This document shows, piece after piece, positions 8,277 through 17,524 of a stretch of DNA of 64,000 bases. How positions within the stretch are numbered: position 1 is the first letter of the stretch; each line of letters starts with the position of its first letter. The notes under the pieces were generated by a model. It was not told the DNA's origin. It saw nothing but the letters and a program-made list of their open reading frames with translations, and ran no database searches. Source of the DNA: Marinomonas algicola (lineage in GTDB: Bacteria; Pseudomonadota; Gammaproteobacteria; Pseudomonadales; Marinomonadaceae); contig NZ_CP061941.1 of NCBI RefSeq assembly GCF_014805825.1, positions 2,852,001 to 2,916,000 of the forward strand. The letters are read 5' to 3'. The translations under genes and the position numbers were made by a program.

Positions 8277-9815
8277 ATGATGCTCACACCTAAGCTACTG
8301 CACTTTCATTATTCTAATGACCTGCCAAGAAGAGCCCGGCATGCCGTTCAAAACATTTTGCTGCAAAGCCCTTTACCCCTAGCCGCTCGTAATAAAGTAC
8401 TACTGGCTATTAGCGAAATTTGTACAAACTATGTTCGTCATAGTGAAAAAAAGCCGACCTTAATAATGCTCTCTTTACATTGGTCAAAAGACACATTTAG
8501 TTTACGCCTTCACGATAATGGAAGCCCCATCCCCAACACTTTTGAAGTAGCCAGCTTAGATGTATTACTGTCGGAAGAGCTGAACACCAGCGGCTACGGC
8601 ATGGCCATTTTGCAAGCTGAGTTTGACCAGTGTGATTACCTTCAACTCCCAAATGAACGCGGTAACTACTGGGCTTTATCCTTTCCTATAGACCTTATAG
8701 AAAAGCGCCATAAAATTATTATTATTGACGATGATCCTGTCCAGCTCTCTATGCTTGAGCTCTATTTAGAAAATCACGATATTGAGGTATTTAGCTCTCC
8801 TTTTGATGCGATCAATTGGCTAAAAAATAATACAGTCGATATCATTATTTCAGACATTTACATGCCAGATTTAGATGGATTAGCTTTTCGAGAAAGGTTA
8901 AAAGATCTTCCCCATCTTAGCTCCACACCTTTTATTTTTTTAACGGGGGATAACAGCCAATCTTTAAGCCATAATATTTTTCGTAGCGAGATTGATGACT
9001 TTATTATCAAGCCTGTACAAAAAACAAAAATACAACAGATCATCAATAGAGTAATTCAACGAAGTCATAATTTATTCCTTCAAGCTTGTACACTACTAGA
9101 TACCGATGTAAAAAAACAATTAAGACCGGCACTACAAAACAAGAATATTTTTCCCCAATATCGCTTTTCCTCCTTTGCTCGTAGTGCCGATATAGGAGGT
9201 GGTGATTGTTGGCATTTAGATCATAACGCCGATAAAACAGAACAACACTTAATTCTATGTGATGTGATGGGACATGATATAAAAGCCAGTTTTAACGCAT
9301 CCCGTTTACATGGTTTCTTACAAGCCATAACCTATAGATTACTAACTAATGAAAAAGAACCGTCTTTTGGAATGGAATTGCTATCAGCAACGAATTTTTG
9401 GTTGAGTGAATCAGCGCCAGACCTTATTACAACCTTGCAATGTTTACGCTTAGATGGCCATGGTCAAATACAGATTTACAATGCTGGCGGTTTGCCCGCG
9501 CTACTTGTCACAAAAGAAGGAGACCTTGCTTCTTTGCCCGTTACAGGGCCTTTACTTGGCCTGCAAAGTAACCCCGTGTTTATTCCGCATAATGTGCAAC
9601 TTACTATGGGGGAGTGCTTAATCGTCTTTACTGATGGATTACTGGAAGTCCCGAATAATTTATTCCTAGAACAAGCTCAGTTTAGCCAGCTGGCTGCAAT
9701 CGTTAAGAAAAATCGATTAGACCGTGCTCCATTAGACACAGCTATAGATGACTTCGTCAAAAATATCTCTGCACATGATGATATCAGCGCTATTATCATA
9801 GAAAAAATTCACTAG
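8277..9815 (+). CDS. sypE: RsbW-type HATPase - receiver - PP2C phosphatase (SypE-like)
   Basis: The 512-residue protein has three parts. Residues 8-140 form an RsbW-like GHKL kinase domain (N-box SEICTNYVRH with E47 and N51; DNG at 80-82; GYGMAI). Residues 145-260 form a receiver (acidic pocket DDD at 151-153, acceptor D193, K245). Residues 290-510 form a SpoIIE/RsbU PP2C domain (GGGD 307-310, D329 in CDVMGHD, FTDG with D453, HDD 500-502), with all metal aspartates present. The order kinase-receiver-phosphatase is that of V. fischeri SypE, which controls SypA by serine phosphorylation. The STAS partner is the first gene of the same operon. Confidence 0.86.
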   Translation: MMLTPKLLHFHYSNDLPRRARHAVQNILLQSPLPLAARNKVLLAISEICTNYVRHSEKKPTLIMLSLHWSKDTFSLRLHDNGSPIPNTFEVASLDVLLSEELNTSGYGMAILQAEFDQCDYLQLPNERGNYWALSFPIDLIEKRHKIIIIDDDPVQLSMLELYLENHDIEVFSSPFDAINWLKNNTVDIIISDIYMPDLDGLAFRERLKDLPHLSSTPFIFLTGDNSQSLSHNIFRSEIDDFIIKPVQKTKIQQIINRVIQRSHNLFLQACTLLDTDVKKQLRPALQNKNIFPQYRFSSFARSADIGGGDCWHLDHNADKTEQHLILCDVMGHDIKASFNASRLHGFLQAITYRLLTNEKEPSFGMELLSATNFWLSESAPDLITTLQCLRLDGHGQIQIYNAGGLPALLVTKEGDLASLPVTGPLLGLQSNPVFIPHNVQLTMGECLIVFTDGLLEVPNNLFLEQAQFSQLAAIVKKNRLDRAPLDTAIDDFVKNISAHDDISAIIIEKIH

Positions 9816-9865
9816 GAAAAATAGCGCTAATTTCTTAGACTAGAAAAATACAGGAGAGATTCATT

Positions 9866-11377
9866 ATGACAAAAACGGACGTATCTATACTTATTGTAGA
9901 AGACAGTCTTACTCTATCAGAGCTTTATAGTAGCTACCTTGGCGCCAATGCTTACAAATCTAATGCAGTCGATAACGGCCAATCCGCTTTAAATCTACTT
10001 CAACGTAATACTTATGATATCGTCTTGCTTGATTTACAGTTACCCGATATGAATGGAATTGACATTCTAAAAAGCATTCATGCTCAACAGATCCCTACTT
10101 CAGTCATTATTATTACCTCCCATGGATCAGTAGAATCGGCCGTAGAAACCATGAATTATGGGGCAGTAGACTACCTTGAAAAACCTTTTAATGCCCATCG
10201 CCTGATAACGACCATTCAAAATGCTTTAAAAAATAATCTGTTGATAAAACAGCTTGAAGCGTTAAAAGAAAACTATGAACGCAGTAAATTTGTTGGTTTT
10301 ATCGGCCAATCTACACCAATGCAACGGGTTTACAATATCATTGAAAGTGCCGCCCCGAGTAAAGCCACCGTTTTTGTCACAGGAGAAAGTGGTACAGGTA
10401 AAGAGGTCTGTGCTGAAGCCATACACAAACTCAGTCAACGTAAAGACAAAGCCTTTATCGCACTCAACTGCGGAGCGATTCCAAAAGATCTAATGGAAAG
10501 TGAAATTTTTGGACACACTAAGGGCGCTTTTACTGGAGCCGTAACCAATAGACAAGGGGCGGCAGAAAGATCTCATCAAGGCACTTTATTTTTGGATGAA
10601 ATCTGTGAGATGGACATGGATTTACAAGTAAAGCTGCTGAGATTTATTCAAACAGGCACCTATCAAAAAGTTGGCAGTAGCGACGTTCAAAAAGTGGATG
10701 TGCGGTTTGTTTGCGCAACCAATAAAAACCCACTGAAGGAAGTAGAAGCGGGTCGATTTAGAGAAGATCTCTATTATCGACTGCATGTTATCCCTATCCA
10801 TTTACCGCCTTTGCGCGATAGAGAAGCCGATATTGTGATGTTGGCTAAATACTTTTTAACCCTCTATGCAAAGGAAGAAAATAAGGCTTTCAACAACTTC
10901 ACCCCAAAAACGGAAGTTGTGCTTAACAGCTATCAGTGGCCCGGTAATATTCGTCAACTACAAAATGTAATTCGTAACATTATTGTCCTGAACGACAGCG
11001 ATACCGTCGATGCGGATATGCTACCTCCGCCACTTAATGATTTAATTCACAATATTGAGGTACGCAACATACCACAACTCGCTTCTCCTCTTGTTACTGC
11101 GCAATCAGATGCAAGCCGTAAACTTGTGATAAGTAATGTCGCGCATAACATGCCAGATAGCCGTCAGACTATTACCAATGAAACACGGATAAATAATGAA
11201 TCGGCTATTAATAGACCCGAATCAAAAAATAGAATCATCCCCTTATGGATTGAAGAAAAAGAGATCATTGAACGAGCCATTGCACTTTGTGATGGGAATA
11301 TCCCTCAAGCAGCCGCTCAGCTAGAAGTCAGTCCATCTACTATTTATCGAAAAAAACAGCAATGGGAAAGCACGTAA
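9866..11377 (+). CDS. sypG: NtrC-family sigma-54-dependent response regulator (SypG-like)
   Basis: The 503-residue activator has an N-terminal receiver (D56 in DIVLLDLQLP, K106), an AAA+ domain with Walker A GESGTGKE (173-180), the sigma-54 contact loop GAFTGA (220-225) and Walker B FLDEICEMD. A long linker follows, then a Fis-type helix-turn-helix at about 465-500 (AAAQLEVSPSTIYRKKQQW). All parts needed for an active enhancer-binding protein are present. RBS AGGAGAG precedes the ATG, and the gap to sypE is only 50 bp. It is the last gene of the operon and very probably activates the -24/-12 promoter at 2665. In V. fischeri SypG does this for the syp genes. Confidence 0.9.
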   Translation: MTKTDVSILIVEDSLTLSELYSSYLGANAYKSNAVDNGQSALNLLQRNTYDIVLLDLQLPDMNGIDILKSIHAQQIPTSVIIITSHGSVESAVETMNYGAVDYLEKPFNAHRLITTIQNALKNNLLIKQLEALKENYERSKFVGFIGQSTPMQRVYNIIESAAPSKATVFVTGESGTGKEVCAEAIHKLSQRKDKAFIALNCGAIPKDLMESEIFGHTKGAFTGAVTNRQGAAERSHQGTLFLDEICEMDMDLQVKLLRFIQTGTYQKVGSSDVQKVDVRFVCATNKNPLKEVEAGRFREDLYYRLHVIPIHLPPLRDREADIVMLAKYFLTLYAKEENKAFNNFTPKTEVVLNSYQWPGNIRQLQNVIRNIIVLNDSDTVDADMLPPPLNDLIHNIEVRNIPQLASPLVTAQSDASRKLVISNVAHNMPDSRQTITNETRINNESAINRPESKNRIIPLWIEEKEIIERAIALCDGNIPQAAAQLEVSPSTIYRKKQQWEST

Positions 11378-11400
11378 ACATTCTTGCACTAATGCGGCAC

Positions 11401-11434
11401 TCTATTCAACTAGACGATGAATCTGGTTGAATAG
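11401..11434 (+). terminator. Hairpin after the syp-like operon
   Basis: Perfect 10-bp arms TCTATTCAAC (11401-11410) and GTTGAATAGA (11425-11434) stand 23 bp past the stop of the sigma-54 activator. The 14-nt loop can add AGA/TCT pairs. The T-run is missing, so termination would be weak or Rho-assisted; the position fits the end of the operon. Confidence 0.4.
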
Positions 11435-11629
11435 AAACGCGATCTACTTTAGCAAATTTAACCGCTATCGCCGGCACGATGTCATTCAATTGAAGCAAAA
11501 AATACAGTCGCTAGAACACCAAGAACACAGTAACGTTTTACCTTATTATGCTTCGTTTCATTCAAGTCAATTGCGTACTGCGTTATTATTCTGTCACGCT
11601 TTCTCATCAGACATAACATAAGGGCAAAC

Positions 11630-12436
11630 ATGGAACATCTATTTTGGTGGCAATACGCATTAATTGGTGCCATTTTCATATGGAGCGGCTTTGTTCGGAG
11701 TGGCTTGGGTTTTGGTGGCGCGGTTTTAGCCTTACCTTTCTTATTGCTTGTCAAAAATGATCCTTTGATATTTTTGCCTATTATCTCGATTCATCTATTA
11801 GTCTTTTCGAGTTGGATTGCGTGGCAAGGGGCAAAAACCACAAAAAAACAAGCCCAATTAGCCACTGAACAAGGCAATAGTCCAACAGAAGCACAAGGTA
11901 ATATTGCGTGGGGGTACTTAAAAAAAGCGCTTGGTATCATGATAGTGCCAAAACTAGTCGGCGTGTTTGGCTTGCTTACCCTACCAGGTGACATTGTGAC
12001 TGGCGTTATCTTTGTTATCGTGGCGATTTTCGCCGTATCGTATATTATGAATAAACCGTTTTATACCAATAATAAAGCGCTCGACACGGCCTTTCTTATG
12101 CTTGGCGGCTACGTCAGTGGTACGTCTTTAATTGGTGCGCCATTAATCGTATCAGTATTTGCCACTAAAGTGCCACGCCACCAGCTTCGAGACACCTTGT
12201 TTGTTCTTTGGTTTATTCTGGTCTTAATCAAAATGACCTCGTTTCTCATCGCGGACATTGATTTACAACTGGTTCACCAGCTTTGGTTACTTCCCTGTGC
12301 GCTTATCGGACATATATTTGGGCAGCGCTTACATGAACGTATCAAAGCCGCTGAAACGCCTGTTTTCTTCCAGTTCGTCGGTTGGGCATTACTTACTGTC
12401 TGCGGTTTTGGTTTGTACTCAACCTTTATGCTCTGA
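11630..12436 (+). CDS. TauE/SafE-family membrane permease (former DUF81)
   Basis: This 268-residue integral membrane protein has about seven to eight helices and the family's glycine-rich opening (SGLGFGGAVLALPFLL, residues 25-40), repeated in weaker form near SGTSLIGAPLIVSVF. TauE/SafE proteins are thought to export sulfur- or carbon-containing anions such as sulfoacetate, or import related ones; the substrate cannot be read from sequence. It stands alone between the syp operon and a 340-bp gap, with no catabolic neighbour to point to a substrate. The start ATG follows AAGGGCAA. Confidence 0.8.
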   Translation: MEHLFWWQYALIGAIFIWSGFVRSGLGFGGAVLALPFLLLVKNDPLIFLPIISIHLLVFSSWIAWQGAKTTKKQAQLATEQGNSPTEAQGNIAWGYLKKALGIMIVPKLVGVFGLLTLPGDIVTGVIFVIVAIFAVSYIMNKPFYTNNKALDTAFLMLGGYVSGTSLIGAPLIVSVFATKVPRHQLRDTLFVLWFILVLIKMTSFLIADIDLQLVHQLWLLPCALIGHIFGQRLHERIKAAETPVFFQFVGWALLTVCGFGLYSTFML

Positions 12437-12778
12437 GCGTCTATAAATCCCGGTTTTTCTATTGGCTTAGTTTTAATGTAGCGCTGGCATTGAATACCCT
12501 TTAGAAAAGGAATGGCATAAGGCGTCACCATGATTTTCGAGATCGAATTCACGATTGTTACAAAACAATATCGGGCGCTTTTTCAGAAAACGATCCCTCA
12601 TCAAGTAGTGAGTTTTTTTATTTTTGCGGATGTTCAACGGATTGGCTATCGAGATTAGTAAGTGTAAACACAGCTTTAACAAAACATCCATTGTATAGTC
12701 ATATTTTCCTTGCATCTGAGTAAATTATGATCAAAGATCAGCGCCATAAATCAATAGAGGTTTTTTAAAGGAGAAAAC
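12437..12778. other. Intergenic stretch without a supported gene
   Basis: This region of 342 bp holds an open minus-strand frame of about 80 codons (12715-12473). Its composition and lack of an RBS or known motif do not support a gene; it could be a decayed fragment. Just before the next gene there is a good RBS (AAAGGAGA). Confidence 0.4.
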
Positions 12779-13465
12779 GTGAACATCTCATTAGGAAATG
12801 CCGTAAGCTCATCTGGACTTAGCCTAAATGGCGGTTATAGCTATCGCATTCAAAACGATCGTATTATTGTCACAATAGATCATATTCAAAGTAATCGCGC
12901 TTACGACAATTTGAGTGGTACTCTTTGCTTAGCCGTTCAAGCATTCTCTTTTAATGACGCACCTTCAAGCGCGTTAACATTAGCATCAATAACGTTAGGT
13001 GAACTCAAAGGGCAGCATAGTTTACCTAATTGCGCTTACGATTTGATTTTTCACGAGCCTCCAGCAGGAATCTGGAAATTTGCGCTGGTATTATGCGAGT
13101 GGAATGGAACAGACTATTCGGTGTGTGATACGGCCTTCTTTAATGAGCCTTATTGTGTTGAAGTAGCCCCAGAGAAAAAAAATACCGGTAATGAAGTAAA
13201 AGGCCACAGCACCCAAACGGAGCTCAAAAACAGACAACCTAAGCCTCAAAAAAAACCAATCACATTGTCAGACAGTGACACCAATAATTTAAAAAAACTA
13301 AATAGAGTGAAGCTAGAGCGCCTAGCTAAAATCAAAGGCATCCCCCTTGCTGTCGCAAAACGACTCGTAGCTCAAAGACCATTTCACTCTATTAAAGCCA
13401 TTTTAAGTGTAAAAGGAGTGGGTCCTAAGACGCTACATAACATCTTAGACGATTTGAACCAATAA
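12779..13465 (+). CDS. Unknown beta-rich domain fused to a ComEA-like helix-hairpin-helix domain
   Basis: The 228-residue protein starts with GTG after AAAGGAGA. Residues 1-130 look beta-rich, with alternating hydrophobic residues and a repeated aromatic/Trp pattern (GIWKFALVLCEWNG); I do not recognise the family. A charged linker (132-162) leads to a C-terminal helix-hairpin-helix domain (about 165-228; LERLAKIKGI...AKRLVAQRPF...ILSVKGVGPKTLHNIL) of the type that binds DNA backbone non-specifically in ComEA. No signal peptide is visible, so it is probably cytoplasmic. The HhH part is duplicated as a fragment 5.8 kb downstream (19074-19283). Confidence 0.65.
   Translation: MNISLGNAVSSSGLSLNGGYSYRIQNDRIIVTIDHIQSNRAYDNLSGTLCLAVQAFSFNDAPSSALTLASITLGELKGQHSLPNCAYDLIFHEPPAGIWKFALVLCEWNGTDYSVCDTAFFNEPYCVEVAPEKKNTGNEVKGHSTQTELKNRQPKPQKKPITLSDSDTNNLKKLNRVKLERLAKIKGIPLAVAKRLVAQRPFHSIKAILSVKGVGPKTLHNILDDLNQ
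13256..13465 (+). repeat. Direct repeat copy 1 (3' end of the HhH gene)
   Basis: These 210 bp recur in the same orientation at 19074-19283. Over the first 185 bp I count about five differences; the last 25 bp diverge more. The repeats bracket the LysR-M20-TRAP block and could recombine to delete it. Confidence 0.9.
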
Positions 13466-13715
13466 AAGACATGTTGGCAAGATAATCAGAAATGAATTCT
13501 TGAGCTGTCATCATTTTTACTAGCCCCTAGAAAATAGTAATATCTGAAAACGTATGAATAAAAGCGGATAAAACAGATAACCCAAACATAAATAGTGATT
13601 TGGTTTAGACAGTTGAACGGAAATTCGTATTCGCTCTACAGATCTTAAAAGAGGTATTCTAGTAAGTTTCACCCTTTAAACAACCAGACGTTTTGAAATA
13701 GGAGTCTTGATAACA

Positions 13716-14594
13716 TTATTCCACCTCAATACTATCAATTAGATTATTAATTTGTTGTGTTCGATTGCCCTTCAGCCAAACCATTTTAAGCTCTAGAGGT
13801 ATGTTCAAATCTTCAAGTGAATAATAAACCACTGGTTCGGCTAATCCCTCCATGACTTTTTCCGGCATAAAAGTATAGCCTTGATCACTACTCACTAAAG
13901 ACATAATGGTCGCACTGGTGTTTCCCGTCTCTAAAAGGCTTGGCTGAAACCCTTTCTCACCAAAATAGGAAAAAACAACATCATAAAACGGCTCACTGGC
14001 AGATCGATCGAACCAAATAAAATTATACGGTTCTAGGTCTTTAAGGTGTTGAGCCGGCTTTTTCGCTAGATCCGATTCGACATGAGTAACAAGTACTAAA
14101 CGATCTTGGTTAATCGTCATACTCTCGATCAATGGGGATTCTGGAGGATAATACATAATGCCAGCATGTAAGCGACGCTGAAAGAGATAGTCTATTTGAT
14201 TACTCGCAAGCATGGCATTGACACGTAGCTTGATGTCTGGATATTGCTGACGAAAGTGTTTAAGTGCGTCTGATATTTGTTGGGTACGCAAATGTAATGC
14301 TGTGGTTCCTAGCTCTAAAACCCCTTGAGTCCCTTCTGTTATTTGAGCCACTTTTTCACGGGCCGTTTCCAATTGCCCAAAAATACGGCTCACGTCATCG
14401 TAAAAGACCTTGCCAGCTTCCGTTAAAGTAACCCCTGTGCTGTAGCGTTCAAAAAGACTGGCCCCCAAGTGCTCTTCAAGCTGTCTGATTTGTCTGGTTA
14501 AAGAAGGTTGGGCGATATAAAGCCGTCTTGAGGCTTCCGAAAATGACCCCGATTCAGCAATTGAAATAAAATATTGCAGCTGCTTCAAATTCAT
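13716..14594 (-). CDS. LysR-family transcriptional regulator, divergent from the M20/TRAP operon
   Basis: The 292-residue protein has the standard LTTR layout: winged helix-turn-helix at residues 1-60 (LQYFISIAESGSFSEASRRLYIAQPSLT) and a periplasmic-binding-protein-like effector domain from about 90. It is transcribed away from the M20 hydrolase gene with about 100 bp between the two start codons, the usual arrangement for an LTTR that controls its neighbour. A likely ligand is the substrate of the adjacent hydrolase/transporter; this is inference. Confidence 0.88.
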   Translation of the reverse strand: MNLKQLQYFISIAESGSFSEASRRLYIAQPSLTRQIRQLEEHLGASLFERYSTGVTLTEAGKVFYDDVSRIFGQLETAREKVAQITEGTQGVLELGTTALHLRTQQISDALKHFRQQYPDIKLRVNAMLASNQIDYLFQRRLHAGIMYYPPESPLIESMTINQDRLVLVTHVESDLAKKPAQHLKDLEPYNFIWFDRSASEPFYDVVFSYFGEKGFQPSLLETGNTSATIMSLVSSDQGYTFMPEKVMEGLAEPVVYYSLEDLNIPLELKMVWLKGNRTQQINNLIDSIEVE

Positions 14595-14696
14595 ATCGGC
14601 TATACCTTTTTGCTATGGAAAGAATCAGATCTGATATTATCTTAGCAAAGGCCCTGTGTGCTAACTTATTTTTTTAATAATACGCTTGGAGGCATA

Positions 14697-15884
14697 ATGA
14701 AATCCTATTTTGAAGCCATTGCAGATGAATTAGTATCCATTAGACATCATCTTCACCGTTTTCCTGAATTGGCCTATTGTGAGACATCTACCGCTGAATT
14801 AATTGAAAAACATCTCAGCGCATTAGAGATTACCTTTCAAAATGGCATAGGCAAAACGGGCATAGTGGGAGAAATAACGGGCTTATTACCGGATAACGGT
14901 AAACGCATTGGCTTACGCGCTGATATGGACGCCTTACCCTTAATCGAGATGTCAGAGCACGATCATGTGTCAGAAATTGAGGGCTGCATGCACGCCTGTG
15001 GCCATGACGGTCATACGGTTATCTTACTTGGCGTGGCGCGCTACTTACAAACGCACCGCGACCAATTCGCAGGAACGGTATACCTCATCTTCCAGCCCGC
15101 GGAAGAAGGTGGCGCTGGTGGCTTGGCGATGATAGAGGATGGCTTACTAGAGCGCTTCCCAATGAATGAAGTCTACGCCTTACACAACTGGCCCTATTTA
15201 CCATTAGGTCAATTTGGTGTTCGTAACGGGCCGATAATGGCGGCAACCGATAAAGTCATCATCGAAATTATTGGCAAAGGTGGTCATGGCGGAGTGAGTC
15301 CCCATTTAACCGTAGACCCTATTCGTGTCGCCGGTGAGCTCATCTCTTCCTTGCACAGTATTGTGTCACGAGAGTTTGCACCACAAGACAGTGTGGTACT
15401 GAGCTTGTGCGCAATGGAAAGTGGCGACCTGAATGCGTTTACCGTCATTCCTGAAAATGCGCGTATTCATGGCACCACTCGCACCTTGACGCCAGAACAA
15501 CGAGACAAAATAGAAGCCTCGATTCATCGAGTTTGTGATGGCATTGCGCAGGCTTTCTCGGCGACAATTAAGGTTGATTATGACAGAAAATACCCAGCCA
15601 CGATTAACACACCCGATGAAGCGGAAAAAGTGGCGCGTGTGATTACCGAAACCTTTGGTGAACAAGCACTCGCTCAAGATGTTTTACCGAGTATGGGAGG
15701 TGAAGACTTTGCCTTCATATTAGAACGTTGCAATGGCGCTTATTTCTTTTTAGGCACGGGAGTGGAAACGCAACAAACTCACGCCCTTCATAGCCCATAC
15801 TTTGATTTCAATGACGAAGCAATTGTCTATGGCTGTACCGCCATGACAAAGATCGCTTTAACAGCACTAAATGAGCGTTCATAA
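14697..15884 (+). CDS. M20-family amidohydrolase (hippurate hydrolase/aminoacylase type)
   Basis: The 395-residue metallopeptidase has the M20D signature set: RADMDALPL, HACGHDGHT (Zn ligands Cys and His), the EEGGAGG catalytic-glutamate motif, and a C-terminal GGEDF. It probably cleaves N-acyl amino acids or amino-acid conjugates in the cytoplasm. I place the start at 14697, preceded by TTGGAGG, rather than the upstream ATG at 14658 that has no RBS. It lies 50 bp before a three-gene TRAP transporter, so import and cleavage of the same compound is likely. Confidence 0.87.
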   Translation: MKSYFEAIADELVSIRHHLHRFPELAYCETSTAELIEKHLSALEITFQNGIGKTGIVGEITGLLPDNGKRIGLRADMDALPLIEMSEHDHVSEIEGCMHACGHDGHTVILLGVARYLQTHRDQFAGTVYLIFQPAEEGGAGGLAMIEDGLLERFPMNEVYALHNWPYLPLGQFGVRNGPIMAATDKVIIEIIGKGGHGGVSPHLTVDPIRVAGELISSLHSIVSREFAPQDSVVLSLCAMESGDLNAFTVIPENARIHGTTRTLTPEQRDKIEASIHRVCDGIAQAFSATIKVDYDRKYPATINTPDEAEKVARVITETFGEQALAQDVLPSMGGEDFAFILERCNGAYFFLGTGVETQQTHALHSPYFDFNDEAIVYGCTAMTKIALTALNERS

Positions 15885-15933
15885 AACACAACCAATAAGA
15901 CGCTCTTAATTAAACCATAAAAGGAACACACTC

Positions 15934-16965
15934 ATGATAAAAAGAAATTTTGCAACACTCTTTACCGCCTCCCTCATTACCACTGGAATATCACTCAGCA
16001 ACATAGCTGTTGCTGAAAACTTTATCATGTCTTCTTGGGTTCCACCCACTCATCCACTGGTAAAAGATGTACTGGCCCCTTGGACAAAAGACATTAAGAA
16101 AGCGACGGATGGGCGCGTCAATATTCGTATCTTACCTAAATCAATAGGCTCTCCTCCACAGCAGTTTGAGGTCGTTGAAAGCAAACAAGCGGACATCGTC
16201 TATGGCAATCAATCCTATACGGCTGGGGTATTTAATGATTACGCGTTTGTTGAGCTCCCGTTTGGCGGCGACAACCCAATCGCGACCTCTGTCGCTTACT
16301 GGCGTACCTATGATCGCTACTTAAAAGCAAATGACGAAATGGGCAGTGTGAAAGTATTAAGCTTATTTACACATGGTCCCGGTCAGCTATTTACCAAAGG
16401 CGTTGAGTTTACTGACATCAGTGATAAAAACGCCGATGCCAAAATCCGTGCAGGGGGTGTGTCTTCAGCCAATGCCGTAAGCATTTTAAAAGCAACCCCT
16501 ATTCAAGCCCCTCTTTCTAGTGCGGCAGAGATGCTAACCAATGGCGTCGTCAATGGCATTGCGCTTGATCCTATGAGTTTGTCTATCTTACATTTTGATA
16601 AATACGTTGATAGACGCTTTGAAATTGAAGGTGGCTTTTACAATGTCAGCTTCTTTGTTGCGATGAACAAAGACTCGTGGAATAAAATTTCTAAAGACGA
16701 TCAAAAAATTATCGACCAATTAAGTGGTGAACACCTCGCGCGCAAAGCAGGTGAAATGTGGCTTCGCGGTGGCGACAACTCAACTGAGTTTTATGCCGAA
16801 AAAGGCATTAAAACGTACCAACCAACGGGTCAATTCAAAGAACAACTACAGCAACTGCTTTCTGTTCATGAAAAAGAGTGGGTGGAAAAAAGTACTCAAA
16901 AAGGGTTACCCGCTCAAGAGGTGTTAGATTACTACCGCTCTGAGGTTAGTGCTTTATCTCAGTAG
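15934..16965 (+). CDS. TRAP transporter substrate-binding protein (DctP type)
   Basis: The 343-residue precursor has a signal peptide (residues 1-27) followed by a DctP/SmoM-like solute receptor. It opens with FIMSSWVPPTHPLVKDVLAPW, has the conserved GGVSSANA region and the helix-rich C-terminus. It captures a carboxylated ligand in the periplasm for the DctQM permease encoded next. RBS AAGGAAC is 8 nt from the ATG. The neighbouring M20 hydrolase points to an N-acyl amino acid or similar conjugate, but the ligand is not proven. Confidence 0.88.
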   Translation: MIKRNFATLFTASLITTGISLSNIAVAENFIMSSWVPPTHPLVKDVLAPWTKDIKKATDGRVNIRILPKSIGSPPQQFEVVESKQADIVYGNQSYTAGVFNDYAFVELPFGGDNPIATSVAYWRTYDRYLKANDEMGSVKVLSLFTHGPGQLFTKGVEFTDISDKNADAKIRAGGVSSANAVSILKATPIQAPLSSAAEMLTNGVVNGIALDPMSLSILHFDKYVDRRFEIEGGFYNVSFFVAMNKDSWNKISKDDQKIIDQLSGEHLARKAGEMWLRGGDNSTEFYAEKGIKTYQPTGQFKEQLQQLLSVHEKEWVEKSTQKGLPAQEVLDYYRSEVSALSQ

Positions 16966-17008
16966 GCCAATAGGCGGTATTCTAATTCTATCGACAACAG
17001 GAAATACT

Positions 17009-17524
17009 ATGCTAGTAACATTTTTCCAGAGGCTTCGGGCGACATTGCGCCCCGTTGCCATCTATTTAACTGGGTTTGCATGGGTGAGCGTCGCCTTGAT
17101 TACGCTCGCCGATGTTATTGGTCGTGCTAGCCTGAATTTGCCCATTTATGGCAGTTTTGAGTTAGTAAAGTTGATGATGGCACTCGGCCTTTTGTTCTCT
17201 ATGCCATTGGTCTCGATATCTAATGCGCAAGTAACCGTCGAGCTTATTTCTCAGCGCTACAGCAAGAAACTAAAGCGACTGCTCACCGTATTTTCCAGCT
17301 TAATAGGCGCCATATTTTTTGGCTTCTTTACGTTAAGTATCGGCCAACTGTGCCTGAAGTTTTTGCATACGGGAGAGCACAGCACGCTGTGGAAAATACC
17401 TTATAGCGCAATAGCAGGTGGTATGGCATTCGTCTGCATATTGACGACATTGGGGTGTTTAGTTCACTGCTTCATAACCGAAGATAACGCGAACGACACA
17501 GAGCAGGAGGCAATAAATGCTTGA
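17009..17524 (+). CDS. TRAP transporter small membrane subunit (DctQ type)
   Basis: The 171-residue protein has four membrane helices, the normal DctQ topology, with the conserved ADVIGR motif after helix 1. I use the ATG at 17009 (AGGAAA upstream) instead of an in-frame codon at 16949, which would overlap the end of dctP. Its last 8 bp overlap the start of the large subunit gene (ATGCTTGA), so translation is coupled. Confidence 0.86.
   Translation: MLVTFFQRLRATLRPVAIYLTGFAWVSVALITLADVIGRASLNLPIYGSFELVKLMMALGLLFSMPLVSISNAQVTVELISQRYSKKLKRLLTVFSSLIGAIFFGFFTLSIGQLCLKFLHTGEHSTLWKIPYSAIAGGMAFVCILTTLGCLVHCFITEDNANDTEQEAINA

Noticed and set aside
11427..11621. 64-codon plus-strand ORF between the sigma-54 regulator and the TauE gene
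   Set aside because: No RBS, overlaps the operon-end stem, no family resemblance and low-complexity composition.
12473..12715. 80-codon minus-strand ORF in the gap before the HhH gene, possible transposase remnant
   Set aside because: I could not identify any catalytic motif, inverted repeats or RBS; kept only as an unexplained stretch.
15366..15677. 103-codon minus-strand ORF inside the M20 hydrolase gene
   Set aside because: It lies wholly within a well-supported gene in the opposite strand and shows no motif.
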